Part shown: positions 11,960 to 25,800 of the stretch, in pieces
Layout of the letters: every line of letters starts with the position of its first letter
Position numbering within the stretch: position 1 is the first letter of the stretch
From: Rallus limicola
Taxonomy: Eukaryota > Chordata > Aves > Gruiformes > Rallidae
NCBI GenBank assembly: GCA_022605955.1
Contig: JAKCOZ010000001.1
Coordinates: 35,699,646-35,763,645 of the forward strand
Length of the DNA: 64,000 bases
Reading direction: 5' to 3'
The notes under the pieces: model-generated
The model's input: only the letters and a program-made list of their open reading frames with translations
Told to the model about the DNA's origin: nothing
Databases searched by the model: none
Made by a program: the position numbers and the translations under genes

Positions 11960-12412
11960 TTGGAATGAGACCAGGGATGAACCTCGAGGGCTGGAGCACC
12001 TCTCCTATGCAAATAGGCTGAGATAGATGGGCTTGTTCTGCCTGGAGAAGAGAAGGCTCTGGGTAGACCTTATTCCAGCCTTCCAGTACCTGGAGGGGCC
12101 TACAGGAAAGCTGGAGAGGGACTGTTTATCAGGGATAATAGTGATAAGACAAAGGGTAGTAGCCTTAAACTGAATTAGGGTAGATTTAGATTAGATTTTA
12201 GTCAGAAATTATTCACTGTGAGGGTGGTGAGGCCCTGGCACAGGTTGCTCGGAGAAACTGTGGCTGCCCCCTCCCTAACACTGTCCAAGGCCAGGTTGGA
12301 TGGGGCTTTGAGCAATCTGGTCTAGTGGAGGGTGTCCCTGCCCATGGCAGTGGGGTTGGAACTAGATGATCTTTAAGACCCCTTCCACCCCAAACCATTC
12401 TGTGATTACACC
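11960..12412 (+). mobile_element. CR1 LINE, 3' 450 bp
   Basis: A longer sense CR1 3' fragment. It starts in the thumb-coding part of ORF2 (GGGCTGGAGCACCTCTCCTATG at about 11989-12010, the codons for the RLEHLSYE-type motif). It continues through the CTTGTTCTGCCTGGAGAAGAG segment, the CTACAGGAAAGCTGGAGAGG block and the degraded HWNRLPRE region, to the UTR block GGAACTAGATGATCTTTAAG (about 12357-12376). It ends in CCAAACCATTCTGTGATTA. Frames are broken by point changes and small indels. It is an old, inactive copy. Confidence 0.93.
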
Positions 12413-15400
12413 ACTCCTAAATATTTAATGGAGGTGTGATTAAGAAAACTTAGTTTAACACCCTGTTTTTTGATATGTGCTAGTTCTAACAGTGTTCTCA
12501 TTATGCCAAGTATCAGTAAGCTTGGAAAGACCGATGCTTCCAGGGGCTGCATTTTCCTCCTGGCAGATGAAGAGCCAGCTGATGTCATAACATACCTCTT
12601 TTCACTTTAGAAATATCTAGTTCATTCCCACCAGTCCTCAAAGTACTATAAATCATGGTACTTGTGTGCTCGAGCTTATTGGTATTCAAAATACCCAACT
12701 CAATCACAATATTCTTTAAACATTTGCCCCTAAATTTTCAAAGTGAGGAATCTAATACAGACTTCAACACATTTCATAGCTATCTAGTCCCATAGGAGGG
12801 TTTATGGGGACTTTATGTGGCGATGGCACTAAACACAAACGATTCAAGCCAGGCTGTGAGCTAGGGAGCTGAGAGGAATTACCGAGATCCACCATGAAAA
12901 AAAGCGAGAATGAAGATTAACACTGGATCCAATACAAAGGATGTCTCTCCCTCTCTTCTATTCACTGAAAGATCATACAGGAATGTGGATTTAGCCCCTC
13001 AGTTCTTATGAAGCTTAATAAGCATTGCATGCTGTAATATCTATGCATTTCTTGAAAATCTAGTTTTGGATACTTTATGACTTGGACTTGCAGCATATTC
13101 CAGGTATAGTAGTACTAGTGGTGTACCTATATGTCTGAAAATAAGGGCTGTTTGAGAAATGTCAAGATAGATAATTATTCACTGGGGAGGGGGGAAAGCA
13201 AAAATCTCCAATGGTTGTTATTCATGTGATATTGTTTAGCCATTTATAGAGCTGGCTTAATAAAGGACTGTGAATAAGTGATGCAAAAATTGCCAAATTT
13301 TACAATGACTTCTTTATAAAAGATATTTTCTCTAGCTCTAAATAGAGTTTGGATCTAAATCATTACCACAGAATGCACCATGAATACTGAGAATGAAGGG
13401 CTCATTTATATCCACTGCCCTGATTTTATCTCTTGAGTACTCTAGAAAAAGGACTGAACATGCCAAAGGAGCAGGTGATAGGTATCTAAGGAAGAGTTTA
13501 AGTTAGGCTTTATATGTTTATGACTGCAGTCTTTGCTCCACTACAGTCACCTTGTCACCTCCGCAGGCACTATAATTTTATTTTTATTGTGTCCCAGGAG
13601 CTATAGTTAAGTTTCTGAACAGTCCCCAAGCTGCTCTTCTCTTTTTGAAACAAAACCTTTCTTTGCCTGGCAAAGGAATGGAAAATGAGGTCTTCCACCA
13701 GACTCCCAAATGGTCAGCTATTCTCTGTATAATTAACAGGTTAACATAAATATTGGTCCAGTCAAGTGCAAAAGAAAGAGAGTTATGGTGTCGGATAACT
13801 TTTATGTAATTAATTCAGGGGGCTAAATAAGAAAATTTAAGGCTTCAGGTTCCTTTTGTGTCTCAGGACCTTCAGTGTGTTTTGGTCAAAGAACTGTGTT
13901 TCTGATGCCTGCAGAACTACTACTGTGCTGCCTTCTTCTGTTTTGCTGGAACCTTGTTTCTGGGCAGGCACATCGACACTAAGAGAGAGTCTTCTCCACA
14001 TTGACTAGTCTTGACTGCCTCAGTCCCTCAGAGGAATGGTGAAAGTTCCTAGTTGAGAAAAAAAAAGCAATGGATACCTGGGACTCACATCCTTAGTCAT
14101 CTTAATTTTGCTCTAAGATCTTTAGCTTTTCTATTTTGAGAGGATGCATAATAATTAATCCATCAGTTATTAGTTATTCCAGGATGGCACTTTCTCATCT
14201 GTTATTGTAGCTCTTCTACTTTAGTAATATTAATCAGGGAGGAACCTGAATTCGGTTATCCTACAGCCCTGGGGGGACCATAACCTTATCGTTACCCTTG
14301 GATTCAGCTATCTGTGACCAAGAATCAAAGATCCAGCTCTTATAGGTCCATATGCATGACCTTTGCTCAGACTTCTGAGGGAATTTTACAGTGAGAAAGA
14401 GGCATAAAAAAAGCCATGGAGTCATGCTATGAGAAAAAAGCAAAACTGTAGATATGAGATTGTTGAGACTGGGCTCATTAGCAGCCTGAGGGTTCAAGAG
14501 GAGAAACCCTGACTTGGAAAGACAGATAATTCTGAAGGAAAAAAAACAACCCACTGGATTTGGAAAATAACAAGTCAGCAGCATGAAGGAGCTGTTCTTG
14601 GGACCAGTGGAAGTCAAGTATTTCCCGTCTGACTCTCCTCAAAAACATGTTATTGGGCTGACGAGGTCATTAATCTAAGAAACTTTTTGTGCATATTGAT
14701 CAATAAATAATTGTTTTATACTTGACCTGGTGCCTAACATGCTTGCAAGGTCTCTTTGTATGTGAAAAAGGCACTTGAACAAAGCAATATAAGGAGATTT
14801 GGTTACGGTGCTCTAATTCCTACCCATGAAAATCAACGAGTGTCTCTCACTTCCGCTCTATATTTGGCTCCATGAACATGTTGCCATTGCATGAAGTGCA
14901 GCAGTGCTAGATAGAACAATTTGAGCTTGCGTCTCTATTATGATTCAGGAAGAATATTTGAAACCCACTCACAAGAAAATGTACAAGCTGACTTACCACT
15001 CACCACTCAAAGGTCTCTGTCTTGCTGTCTTTTGTGGACACATTTGGAAATTGAGAGTCATTTGCACAAGATCTCAGAGGGATGAGGATGTGGAGGGAGT
15101 CAGTCAGCTACAGTACCCAAGCATCTCACTCCCTAAGCATAAATAACTCCTTATTCATATGGGTTTAAGGGTCTTTTTCTCACCCGTGTTACCTGCACTC
15201 CAAAATTCTTTTGAGGTGCTTTCTCTGATTCAATAAATTGTTTATATGCATGTCTTGCCTCAGGCACACAAGGAATCTTCACACATTAAAGTTACCTGAA
15301 TGATTAGGATTCTTACTAAATGAGACCTGCATAAAACATATTTGGTATTAAATTAGGGCATAACTTGACCCCAGGGTCCTATAAACATATTTGAATTTAA

Positions 15401-16499
15401 GTGTTTGCTCTGTAGTTAACCTTTACTTTAGAAACATTTAGACTGCATCTCTTAACCTAAATACTGTTAAACACAAGATTTCTTTTCTTATCTTGTATGA
15501 AGGCACATTCACTGGTCTGAGTCACTGCATTTCTTATTTCAGTGATGAACTGGATTTGACAGCCAACTTGCATTAAACCTCTAAAAATAAGACTGCAAAA
15601 TGAAAACGCTGACAGACCCTTATCTGTAGTAACATTAGTGGGCACCACTTTAACCAGGAAAATGGCTTTCAACTTATTTACTGAAAATGAGATCAGGTGA
15701 CCATTTTTAATTCCAGTTAGAACATGCAGTCATGCATGGGTATGAGGCTCAGATGGCCTTTTAATAAGTTTGTAATTTGGTTATCTCTCTGAGCAGACAT
15801 AAGAATTTATCTGAAACACAAAATTTATATTAATTTTTTTAATGTTGAAGAAGCTACTTGGAAGGACTTTTTTATTACAATTATAACTATTTGGTTTATC
15901 TTGAACATTTCTCAAGTTTTCATTATTGGATTTTAACTTATTATATAGCTAGGCTTCATCTAAATTCTAACCTTCCATTATCATGGTTATATTGATTTCT
16001 ACAAGCCTTGAAGGCGTAATTGACCTTTGTACATGGAGGAGGCATTTCTTTTCTCTGTATTAAAAAGATGATCCCTATATGTTATTAAATCACTAAAAGA
16101 CAACATTTGTTGCACTTCTATTGATAAAGCAAGAAAACAGATCACCAAGATGGAGTTATAAACTTGTCTTTACCTTTTTATCATGATTTGTTCTATATAG
16201 ATGTTATATGTATGTCATCATCGTATGCTCTTGTACAGAACATGGACCAAATCCTTATCTGGGGGTAGGAGAAAAACAGCAGAGAAATTGCTCTATATCC
16301 TCTTATATCATGACAGAACCTTAATAAAGATTTAGAGAAAGAAAGTCTGAATTTTCACTCTTTATTTGATGCAAAAGAATTTTTTTTTTCCCCATTTCAA
16401 AACTGTGGGTTCCTTAACAAACCGGAATCAGAATTGCATATAAAACATTTTTCTAAAATGTTTTAAAATTATATAATCATTATAAATTACCAAGGCTCC
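12413..16499. other. Unique non-coding DNA, nothing recognised
   Basis: This is AT-rich sequence without recognised repeats. The longest frame is a 118-codon minus-strand one at 14617-14261. Its predicted product is hydrophobic and shows no domain I can name. A frame of this length is expected by chance in 64 kb of six-frame sequence. Confidence 0.45.
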
Positions 16500-16812
16500 T
16501 CACCGTAAGAAGGACATTGAGGTCATTGAATGAGTCCAGGGAAGGACAATCAGGCTGACGAAGGGCCTGGAGGGCAAATCATATGAGGAATGGCTGGGAG
16601 AGCGAGGGAGGTTGTAGAGAGGTGAGCGATGGTCTCTTAAGCTGGGTGAAAGGTGATAGGACAAGGGGAAATGGCAAGAAGCTGTGCCAGAGCAGGTTTA
16701 GATTATATATGAGAAAAAAAAATAAAATTACTGAAACTGTTGTCAGGGCCTGGAACAGGCTGCCCAGGGAGGGGGTTGAGTCACCTTCCCTGATGTGTTT
16801 ATTAATTTCTGG
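16500..16812 (+). mobile_element. CR1 LINE fragment lacking the 3' tail
   Basis: Sense CR1 from the ORF2 thumb region (AAGAAGGACATTGAGGTCATTG at about 16508) to near the C-terminus. The frame from 16583 shows GDRTRGNGKKLCQSRFRLYMRKK and then VVRAWNRLPREGVESPSL, but an A-rich interruption after the MRKK stretch replaces the usual FFTERV residues. The segment between the GWESE and GGCREV motifs is shortened compared with other CR1 copies, which suggests a small internal deletion. The 3' untranslated block and octamer tail are absent, so the right end was lost after insertion. Confidence 0.9.
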
Positions 16813-19800
16813 TCAGTGACCAAATGTCCATATTCAGGAACATTATTTTATTTGGTTACATCGCAAAACACCTGATAACTGGAAAGAATTTGTAGAAATC
16901 TTATTCGTTACCTTGTGAGAGCATGTGATGATATGGTCATTAGTTATGTGATGAGCCATCCTATGGGAAAATGATATTTTATCTTTTATTTTTTTCTGTA
17001 TTGCCCTCCCCCTTTTTGTGACATGTCTGAATTGAAATTTAGCTCCTTCAACCCCATCAGATTTTGTAAGGAAATGAAAATTAAATATTCCTTTCTTCTT
17101 ATTTTTTGTTAATTTAATCTTAGTGGGACTTCAGATGAATGCTTAAAGCATATGGGATTGCTTTTCAGAAATCAAGAGTGCATCAAGACCACTTTCGAAG
17201 GATAAACTCAGTGTCCTGGCCAAGGATTGGATGCATGCCAAGGAAGGAGTACCACATGCTTAGCCTTTTCTGATACCTCTAAAGCCACTGGTCACTGTCA
17301 GAGACAGGAAATTGAGCAAAAAAGTCCTTGGACTGGAGGTTTTCCAGAGATTTATCGCTTGGCTGAATCTGAGTAAGTTTCACAGGTTTGATAAAATTTA
17401 ATGTGAGGAGTATGAATTAACTCTTCTGACTGGTGTCAGCTGCCACCTTGGAAGCATGAGGTCAGGAGAGGTTTACAGTGAGACTGCCAGGCTTCATGTA
17501 GGTAAAGCTGTATATTGCATCTGCTCTCACTATTAGAAATGACTGCATCATTTCCCAGAAAAACTAATTGGATGCAGGCATCACCCAGCATGAAAAATTT
17601 CCTAAGATGAGATCTTTCTGTGCTCTTCCTTTCTCTGTGGTGCAAAGTGAGTGCAACAGTGCTAGCGGGAGCAGGGGATGCCACAGTCTCAGGGTGGTCG
17701 CTGATTAGTCACACTTGTCAGTAGTGGGACTGGTCTCCTTTCATGGTATCTTCATCACAGATGACAGCATAGATAACTCAAAATCTTTCTTAGATTAATT
17801 TTGAGAGTCTATGTGGCTGTCTCAGACCAATTTTCTGCAACCATAGGGTCAGGTTGCATGCTTTGACATCTCCCTGTCCCTCTGTGGGCTGCATTAATTC
17901 ACAGCTCCTGGGATGGATGAATTCAGAGGTAATGCTAGGTACTGCACCTTTCCCTATTTGCAGACTAGCTCAGGACTAAGTAGTGGACCATGTGAACACT
18001 GGACCCTGATGCAATGCTATTCCTTGTCTCCTGGAAAGAAAAGACAGCAGCTGTATGGAGGCATCCCATTGCCTGAGGCTCATGTGGCTCCAGTTTGTCC
18101 CATCTTGGATTTGGGGAAAGTATGCTATTTTTCTACAAATAGGCTTTTAAAAAGAAAAACATAGTCATTCAAACTACACAAGCCTGTTATGTAATAAAAA
18201 ACTTGTTATGACTCATGAAGAATGATCACCATAGATTCTCTTTTGCATTTAGTTTCAAACTGTGTTTCTATTAAATATATTTATTAGCAACATCTGACTC
18301 ATACGTGAGCTACTCAATTAAGAAAGGATTTCCCCCCTCTCTCCCTTAGGTTAATTCTGTTTTTCATTGCTTTTAAAATATTGTGGTTTTATTATAATGA
18401 AGTGATGTTAATATTCTGAAATTCAGATCAGTTAGTCCAGATCAAAAAGCTAATATAAATGAAGCATAGAAGCTTCTATTTTCAAGCAAAGTATCAATCA
18501 ATTTGAGTAATCATCAATAACCTGCAGTCTAGAAAGCATTTCTGTTTGACAATTCAGTATCTTCTGGATGGGTTAAGGGATTCATATGGTACACACATGT
18601 ACAAGAGAGAGAGAGAGCACACACATTCTTTTCCCACTCACATATTAATTCTACTTCTAATTGTTTAGTTTCACAGAAGAAAGCTGAGAACCTTTGAACT
18701 TCTCATCCTGTGCACAAGATTATTAATAAATGAACCATCAAGAGGTCATATTACAGAGAATAAAGGTAAAAAAAACCCCAGTGCTAGAATGTTCCACACA
18801 ATTTTATTTCATTTGGGCATTAAATTTAGATGTTTCAGGTTGAATCTAGAACATACAATTTTTGTAGCATTTTAAATCTTGCTGATTTCTCACTATATAC
18901 TGATAGTGTTGAAACAAGGCTAGAATGACCAGCTCCTCAGTGGTAAGCTATGTTGTGCATGATGCCAAATTTTACATACTACCCACATATAAAAAAAAAA
19001 TAAAAAATATGTATATGTATACAAATATAGGCATAGTGATATAAATAGCTCCTTATCATTCTAGTCAGTTCAATTTTCTGTCAAAATCAAGCTTGGCATA
19101 GATTATTCTGGGTCACCGTCACTAGAGAAAATAATTAGAAGATGCTAAAAGCATTAAAAAATCAAAGGGAAAGTTGCCAAATAATGAGATTAGTTTTAAA
19201 GTCATGACAGTTAAAATTGTAAAGCTTTTCTCTGACCTCCTGAGAACCGTAAGTTTATGTTTTTCTAATGAAATCAGGGACTCTCAGGTAATAACATAGC
19301 TCTGGGAACTGATGTTTTGGGAATGTGCTGAACATCTCAAGATCTAAAAAAAAAAAATGCTTGAAGAGCTGAACAGTGCCATCTATCTCTCTTTTTCTGG
19401 CTTCTCAGTCTCTGTACTGGAGGCACTCTAGTCAGGCAGTTCAGCTGTCCACTGAGTTAACTCTGCAGTCCAAACCAGTGTGTGGGAGACAATGTGACAA
19501 GGTCTGCTTAAGTTTCCAAACTGAACTACTGTTCCAACCTAGAATATTAATCTAGATGTATCCTATGAGGCAGTGACTACTTTCTCTAATCTTCCCTTGC
19601 TATTACTCTAATGTACAAAACCACACCACAAGCAGAATGGGGATAATGCTGCTAATTAATAAAGCCACATATTGCATGACTCTGGAAGTTTTGTATTTCT
19701 CTAAATTCTGGTCTTTAGACATCCACATCATGATACTTAGATGTACAACTATGTGAATACTTATATTTAAAAAAAAACTAGAATTGAGCATGTGTCAGTA

Positions 19801-19894
19801 TTGTCTAGCGACGTAAGGTTAAAAAAATATCTAGTTCTTAGGGGTGAGGAGTTAGAAGATTACTAAGCATTTCCTGACAGTCAAGCCCACAGAA
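16813..19894. other. Unique non-coding DNA with small simple repeats
   Basis: No gene is recognised. A short (AG)n run lies at 18604-18617, followed by CACACACA. An A/T-rich low-complexity stretch lies at about 18987-19027. The remaining sequence is ordinary AT-rich background with short frames. Confidence 0.45.
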
Positions 19895-20018
19895 GGCATC
19901 TCAGTCTTTGCCCTTGGATAGAGCTAATCCTTCCTTAGGAGGAATGTCACTCTCTATGACATGTACTGATTCCACTCTTCTTTCTCTCCACATTCAGTAA
20001 AGCAAAGACTGAGATGCC
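19895..20018. repeat. Perfect 17-bp inverted repeat with a 90-base loop
   Basis: The left arm GGCATCTCAGTCTTTGC (19895-19911) is the exact reverse complement of the right arm GCAAAGACTGAGATGCC (20002-20018). A perfect 17-base match at this distance is unlikely by chance across 64 kb (roughly one in a thousand or less by a simple estimate). I do not recognise the arms as terminal repeats of a named DNA transposon, and no obvious flanking target duplication was seen. The loop is pyrimidine-rich toward its right end. Confidence 0.7.
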
Positions 20019-22791
20019 AAGTTTCCCATTGTCACCAAAGCAGACTTTAGTTCATAGAATTTTGTCACAGATAGAAGTTTTCATTGCCAACAACCTCTTA
20101 TTTCTTCACAGATAGACCTACCTTACCAATACCTACCAGTATATTACACTAACAGGTTTATTTGCTATGCCCAGGGTAGTGTAGTGGTAGCACAGGTTAA
20201 TAGCAGAGCAGAATAATTTCTAGAGAGGTGTAATAAAAAAGTAAGTAAACAAATGCAATTGAAAGGGAAAGATGCTGTTTAAATTACAAAACAGTATTAA
20301 TAATTAAAAAAAAAAGCTCTCCTGGTGCAGCGTATGTCTGTGCCTTGCAGTTGTGTGACATAAGAAGCACACAGTGCAGTGTCTTTGTGTCCACATCCAA
20401 TAATTCCTCCTGGGGAAGAGGGCAGAGCATGAAGTTTCCAGAAGAGGACCATCAGGGAGCAGAAATAATGTAACCAATTGAATCCTGAGGAGGTATGTGT
20501 GTATTTTAAAAGCCTGGAAGTGTAGTTTAGTGCCCCAAGGCTGTGTAGAAACCATAGGTCATGAGAATGAGACCAAGGGGTCCATGTCCAGTTGTTGGTA
20601 TTCATATTTATGTTGGTACTTTTATTTGACTTTCAATCCAGAATAAGGAAATAATCAGAATGTTTGTGTTCTCAGAGGGAAAGACCTAAAGTGGTTTTCT
20701 GGGTTTTTTTTTTTTTTTTTTTTGGAAAGAAAGAAGAAGAAAAGGGAGTTGTGAATGGGCAGGCTGAAGTGACAGAGCAGGCAGTGTTGGCTGCTTAGGA
20801 AGGCAAAGTGCCTCACCGCCTAGGCTGAGGGGCAACCAGGTGTTGTTTGTTGCTGCTCATCACTATCTGACTTTGTCTTGTTCTTGTACTGAACTACAAA
20901 GTGACTGAATATGCAGCTCAGCACTAGAAATCCTGTGGAATTCACTCTCCTGACTGTCAGAAGATGAGCCAGTCTGTGATATTTCTGGCAGATCCAATAT
21001 TACACTACGGCATGGTTACAGCATGCCAGTGGTATCCCACTGGTGTTATTTTCATGCAGCCACCCCATAAGTATGTACACACAGGAATGACTTCCCAGAG
21101 CTGAGATGCCGAGAAAGGAGCTGCCATTTCTCCATCTGTCTGTCCCTATCATGTTGCTTGAATTCTATCACTGGAGTTCAGGCTGCCATGATCTAATACC
21201 ATGTCATGATTACACTGCTGTAAATGTCATTGCACTAGTTCATGGCAAGATTCATTAGAGACTTGTCTAGAGATAAGTACTTAACTTTTCTTTGGGCCTT
21301 TGAAAAAACTTCCTCCGATATTTAATCTTCTGAGCCTGTTTGCACTCACTTACCTTCAAAAGGATCTTAAACCTTTTTATGTAAAGAGATGTGGATGAGG
21401 CAGTAAGTTTGCAGGCAATAACAAGCTATCTGCGGATGTTGTAAACTACCTGTCGTGTGCAAGCTAGTCACCAAGTTGTTCAAAACCTGTTTGTCTGAGG
21501 AAAGGTATTTGCCTTTGCAGAGCTCTTCAGGATGTGAACTGAGCTGCTTTAGATTTGACAAACCTTCCTGCTCTGAGTTCTTAATAATGTATGTAAATTG
21601 GCCAAACTAATTTTGCTGGTAGCTGAGACAGGTTCAAACAGGGAAATGCTTCTGAAACAGTGCTATCCTACTGATGTCGATCACAAAACTCCTGTCAAAA
21701 GCATGGACTGTTATTATCTAGTTTGGAGATTCATGAAAAAAGAATAAGTTAGTTAAGAATTTGGGCAATACTGAGCATAGAAGGATTTAATTCAGTCATG
21801 CAGTAGTCAGCAGTGCAATATGTAACATGAATTTCAGATAATTCTACTGAGTACAATTATAGCAGATTAAATTATAGGAGATTAAAACATGGTTTTTCCC
21901 TCCCAGTACATCTGCACTCTGCATGAAGATACAATTGAGACAAAGATTTCAGATGTGGAGCTCTTAATCTTTTCTCTTTTTTAATATATTGAAGTGCTCT
22001 GAAAGGACACAGGCAGCTGAACGGGTAAGAAAGAAACCTGGCATGTGGGCTTGTGTGCTTCCAAATCTTAGCTAAGGGAAAGGCTTACAGCACTATAACT
22101 TTGCCCATTAATTTAAACTTAACTCGAAGATTTGATTCTCTGACTCTGGGTTCAGTACTAACAAGTGACAGCAGCTGAGCTGATGAAGCTGAGGTCTCTC
22201 TGTTAGGTTATGACTTCTCTAGAAGCTTTCTGGCTTATCTCAGCCAACATAGAGAAAAGTAGAGGGTTATATCACTGACTTCACTCTGCATGTTACGGGT
22301 CATGAGAGAGCAAGAATCCTTGCTGCTGGATGAAGTAATTTTGACACCCCTTTCTGCCAACTATCACAGTAACCAAAGCAGAGGACGGATGAGGTGGAGA
22401 AAGGACAGCCTAATTTTTATTTTTTTTCCTACTGGTACATGTGTAAATGTAGGAGAAATTGTCTGAAAAGCTTTCCTGCCTGCCTGGCTTCTGCTCTAGA
22501 CAGCTATACAGGCTGGGAAGAAAAATCTCAGTCTAGCTCGTAATAATTGAGGATCAAGTACTTCTCTACTTGTAAAGAATGGGTTGGTTTGCTGTTACGC
22601 AGATGTGCCCTGTCTGGGTGACCTTTCTTTTGGATCTGGCTTCCTTTGAAATGTATCTTTAAATAGGATTTTGATATAATGTCTCATATCATCCTGCCCT
22701 TTAGGAATTTCATAAAAAAAAAAAAAGTTTCCATAGACTTTTGGTAAGTTTATAAGGTTTATATTTTTGACTTGTTAATTTCATGTCCCAA
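20019..22791. other. Unique non-coding DNA with a T20 run
   Basis: A run of 20 T lies at 20704-20723 and is followed by a GAAAGAAAGAAGAAG purine stretch. Minus-strand frames of 83 and 102 codons overlap at 20297-20605 and show no recognisable domain. Nothing else was recognised. Confidence 0.45.
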
Positions 22792-22883
22792 GGAGCCTGC
22801 TTTGGCAGGACCTGCTTTGGACCCGATGATCTCTCAAGGTCCCTTCCAACGCCTGCGATTCTGTGATTCTGTGGTTCTTGTGA
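22792..22883 (+). mobile_element. CR1-type 3' terminal fragment
   Basis: A 90-base fragment holding only the end of a CR1-type element: GGAGCCTGCTTTGGCAGG, then the UTR block CCGATGATCTCTCAAGGTCC, then CCTTCCAACGCCTG, and the octamers ATTCTGTGATTCTGTGG ending near 22883. No coding part remains. The tail units (ATTCTGTG) are closer to some CR1 subfamilies than the ATTCTATGA tails elsewhere in the window, so it may come from a different subfamily. Confidence 0.85.
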
Positions 22884-25800
22884 TATGCCCTTATCAAACA
22901 CCTTGATCTCAGAGACTAAGACAGATCAAAATCTGCAGCACCACAGCCAAATACAAGGAACCAGCCTCGACTAATATGTTTGATTAATGCATCACTCTGT
23001 TGTTAACAGATAAATGACCTATTAGGAACACATAAATAACTCAGTGTTTGCTGTTGGTGTCTGTCTCAGAATACTCCCATCATGATTGTACCTAGTTACC
23101 TAAAAATTACAGATACAACATTGTCTTAGCATCATATCTGGCAGTTAAAATGTAGTCATTTACAAAAAAACCCCACAGAACCACCCCAAAAAACCTTAGA
23201 ACTTCCCTGAATTTCTTAAGATAGTCCTTTGCTTTATGTTTTTCCACTTTGTGGTTTGACTTGGGCTGGTTACAGAGATTTACTAATAGAAGTCTTTCCC
23301 TTGCTGTCATCACAACAGTCACAAGAGCGTTGACATAACTAATATGCTGCTAAAAATCTATCAGTAAGTGTAACCTTTAATTATGTCACAGATTAATAAA
23401 ATATTAACATACTTTGCATGTGCATCTATCCAGGTATATGATACTCATTCATGATATTTCTCTTCTAAGAAAACATAAGAACTCTGTTGTGAAAGCAAAT
23501 GAGGCCATCTACCAGATATTTTTTATATCTTAAATTATTTATTCACCATTTAACATTTTGCAAGCTTTGTAAGTAGGATTTGCACACTGGTCTGCAAAGA
23601 AACAACTGCTTTCATGAAAATTGTTTATGAATGGTATGCAGGATGGATGTGCATGCATCACTCCAGGAAGGGGTTCCAATCTTCCAACAGAGCTATGCTA
23701 ATGTGTGTAACACCTTATAATTAGATACTATACATGCTTGTAAGGTTTTGTTTAAAACTTCAATATTTGTCACCACCAAAAGAAAAGACATCAAGGTGAT
23801 CTGAATAACAAACTCTGTTAGTGCCAGTATGGTATTTTTTCTCCTCAGTTATTCAGTAAGAGTACCTCAGAGTAAGTTTATGCAAAACTGATTTGTGAAT
23901 ACATGATTTGAAAGCTGCTGGAATCAGTGATGGAAGAGTTTATCTAAGGAGCTTTTCTTCTGTATTTCAGTCACAATAGCAACAACACATCTGAATTGAC
24001 TTGCTCCCAGAGTGGGAAGCAAGACATCCAGTTGTGACTAGATCCAAAGGGGCTCTCGTCAACAGATTTCACCTACAGATTTCTATGGTCTTTTACTGAA
24101 GCTAACCCAGCCACTTCCAGAATTTCCTGAGGCAGAGTTAATTTGGTAGGTTGCATTTCAATGTTAATATCTGAATAGGCTAATCTTGCTGCAGAGTCAT
24201 TCCTAAGCAGCTTTACACCTACATCTGCCAAACATTAGTTTCTCATTTTCTTCTGATTAGTATCAGTGCCTTCCTGTAGTCAGTAGAGCAGAGCACTAAA
24301 ATTACAAACAACAACAACAAAAATAATTCTACAAATAGTTTACTTCTTTCTCACCACTGAAGTTACACATTTCAGTGTAGAAGTAATACTGAAATGGTAA
24401 ATACGAAACATCAGCCTTGGCAGGGCTTTTACAACTGTATTTCTTATATGTTTTTTTGGATAAAGAATTTTACAATTCAAACATTTTGGCACAGGTAGTT
24501 ATGGAATTATGACTCGATTGAGACATATGGCAGTGAGGAAAAGAAGAATAAATAATGTCTTGAATGACTAGTGCTTGAATAAATCTTACATACATATTTG
24601 CTAATTGTAGCAGTTGTAGTTGTGTCGACTCTCAGTTTATTTGCTTTGTACACATACCCCTAGCGCGTCTGCCTAGAAATTTTTTAATTGATATTTGGAT
24701 TGGAAATCTTTTTGAAAGTTCTCCATGTAGGCAGGTTAGTGTCTCAGTATCAGGTCAAGCATGTTCAGCACAGGTGAGATTCTTCTGTTCTGTGGAAGGG
24801 CACTGCACACAAGTAAGGAAACTGAGTCTTTCCTTGCTGTGCCGTGGCTGCTGTAGGCACAAGAACTGCTCCCTGCTGCGGGCTGGAGGATCCAAGGCAG
24901 GAAGGGTAGGGACAGGGAATCTGCTGCATCATCCAGGGTTGCTCTTTAGAGCCATTGAAATTAATTTTAATAAATGGAATTACTAAAGCTACTTTACTAA
25001 AAATAGCCTTTTTCTCTCCAAGTTGATTTATATTTGTGTGAAAACTGGGTCATGACTTCTTGTGTACTAGAACCCCTATTTGCCAGAAAAAATCCCTTTG
25101 TCTTTCCCCTCTTCACAAGCATTAAACAGTCTAGGGAAAAATATCCAAGACAAATAGCCATTTTCAGAATATATATATATTTTCCCCTATGTAAAAGTAC
25201 TCCCAGTTAAAAGAGACTTTAAATTCTTCAAGAAAATGTAATTCTCATTGTGCCTTTAATCTACTGGGATGACACCACGGAAGAGCTCATGCAAAGAGTT
25301 TGTGGGTTGTGAAAGGGAAGAGATAACTACAGTTGCTAACACCAGCCAGGGTAGCCATGCCCATTTTGCATGGCTATATAAACCTGTAGCATGCCTGCAC
25401 TACTTCCTTTGAGAAAATATTGTGCCTGGGGGGAAGAAAAATACCCCCAGTTTTGGCCAAAGTAAGGCTCTTCTAGTCATTGCATTACTGAAGGCCTGTA
25501 CATTAAAGCTGCAGTTTTTCCCTAAAAGTAGTTTAACATCAAGAAGCTTGATCCATAACCTATAGAGAAAACCTGAGGTCTTGATCCCATGCTCATTAAA
25601 GCCAGCAGGAGTTTTTCCAGCATTTTGAGTGGGAACAGGTTCAGGTTGCTAAGTGAGTCTACCTTCCCAACGACTCCTTCAAATCAAATATCTATCCCCT
25701 TTTTTATTCAGCTAAGAGTTTTCTGTGAAGACTGCTTTGAATGCTGCCTTTCTTGTCGAGCCTTAAAGAACTCACCCAGCTGGGTCCAACTACAGTGAAG

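Noticed and set aside
14261..14617. 118-codon minus-strand frame as a gene
   Set aside because: Hydrophobic, pyrimidine-driven composition, no domain, no promoter or splice support.
21026..21043. Perfect 7-bp hairpin CCAGTGG-TATC-CCACTGG
   Set aside because: Hairpins of this size are expected several times by chance in 64 kb.
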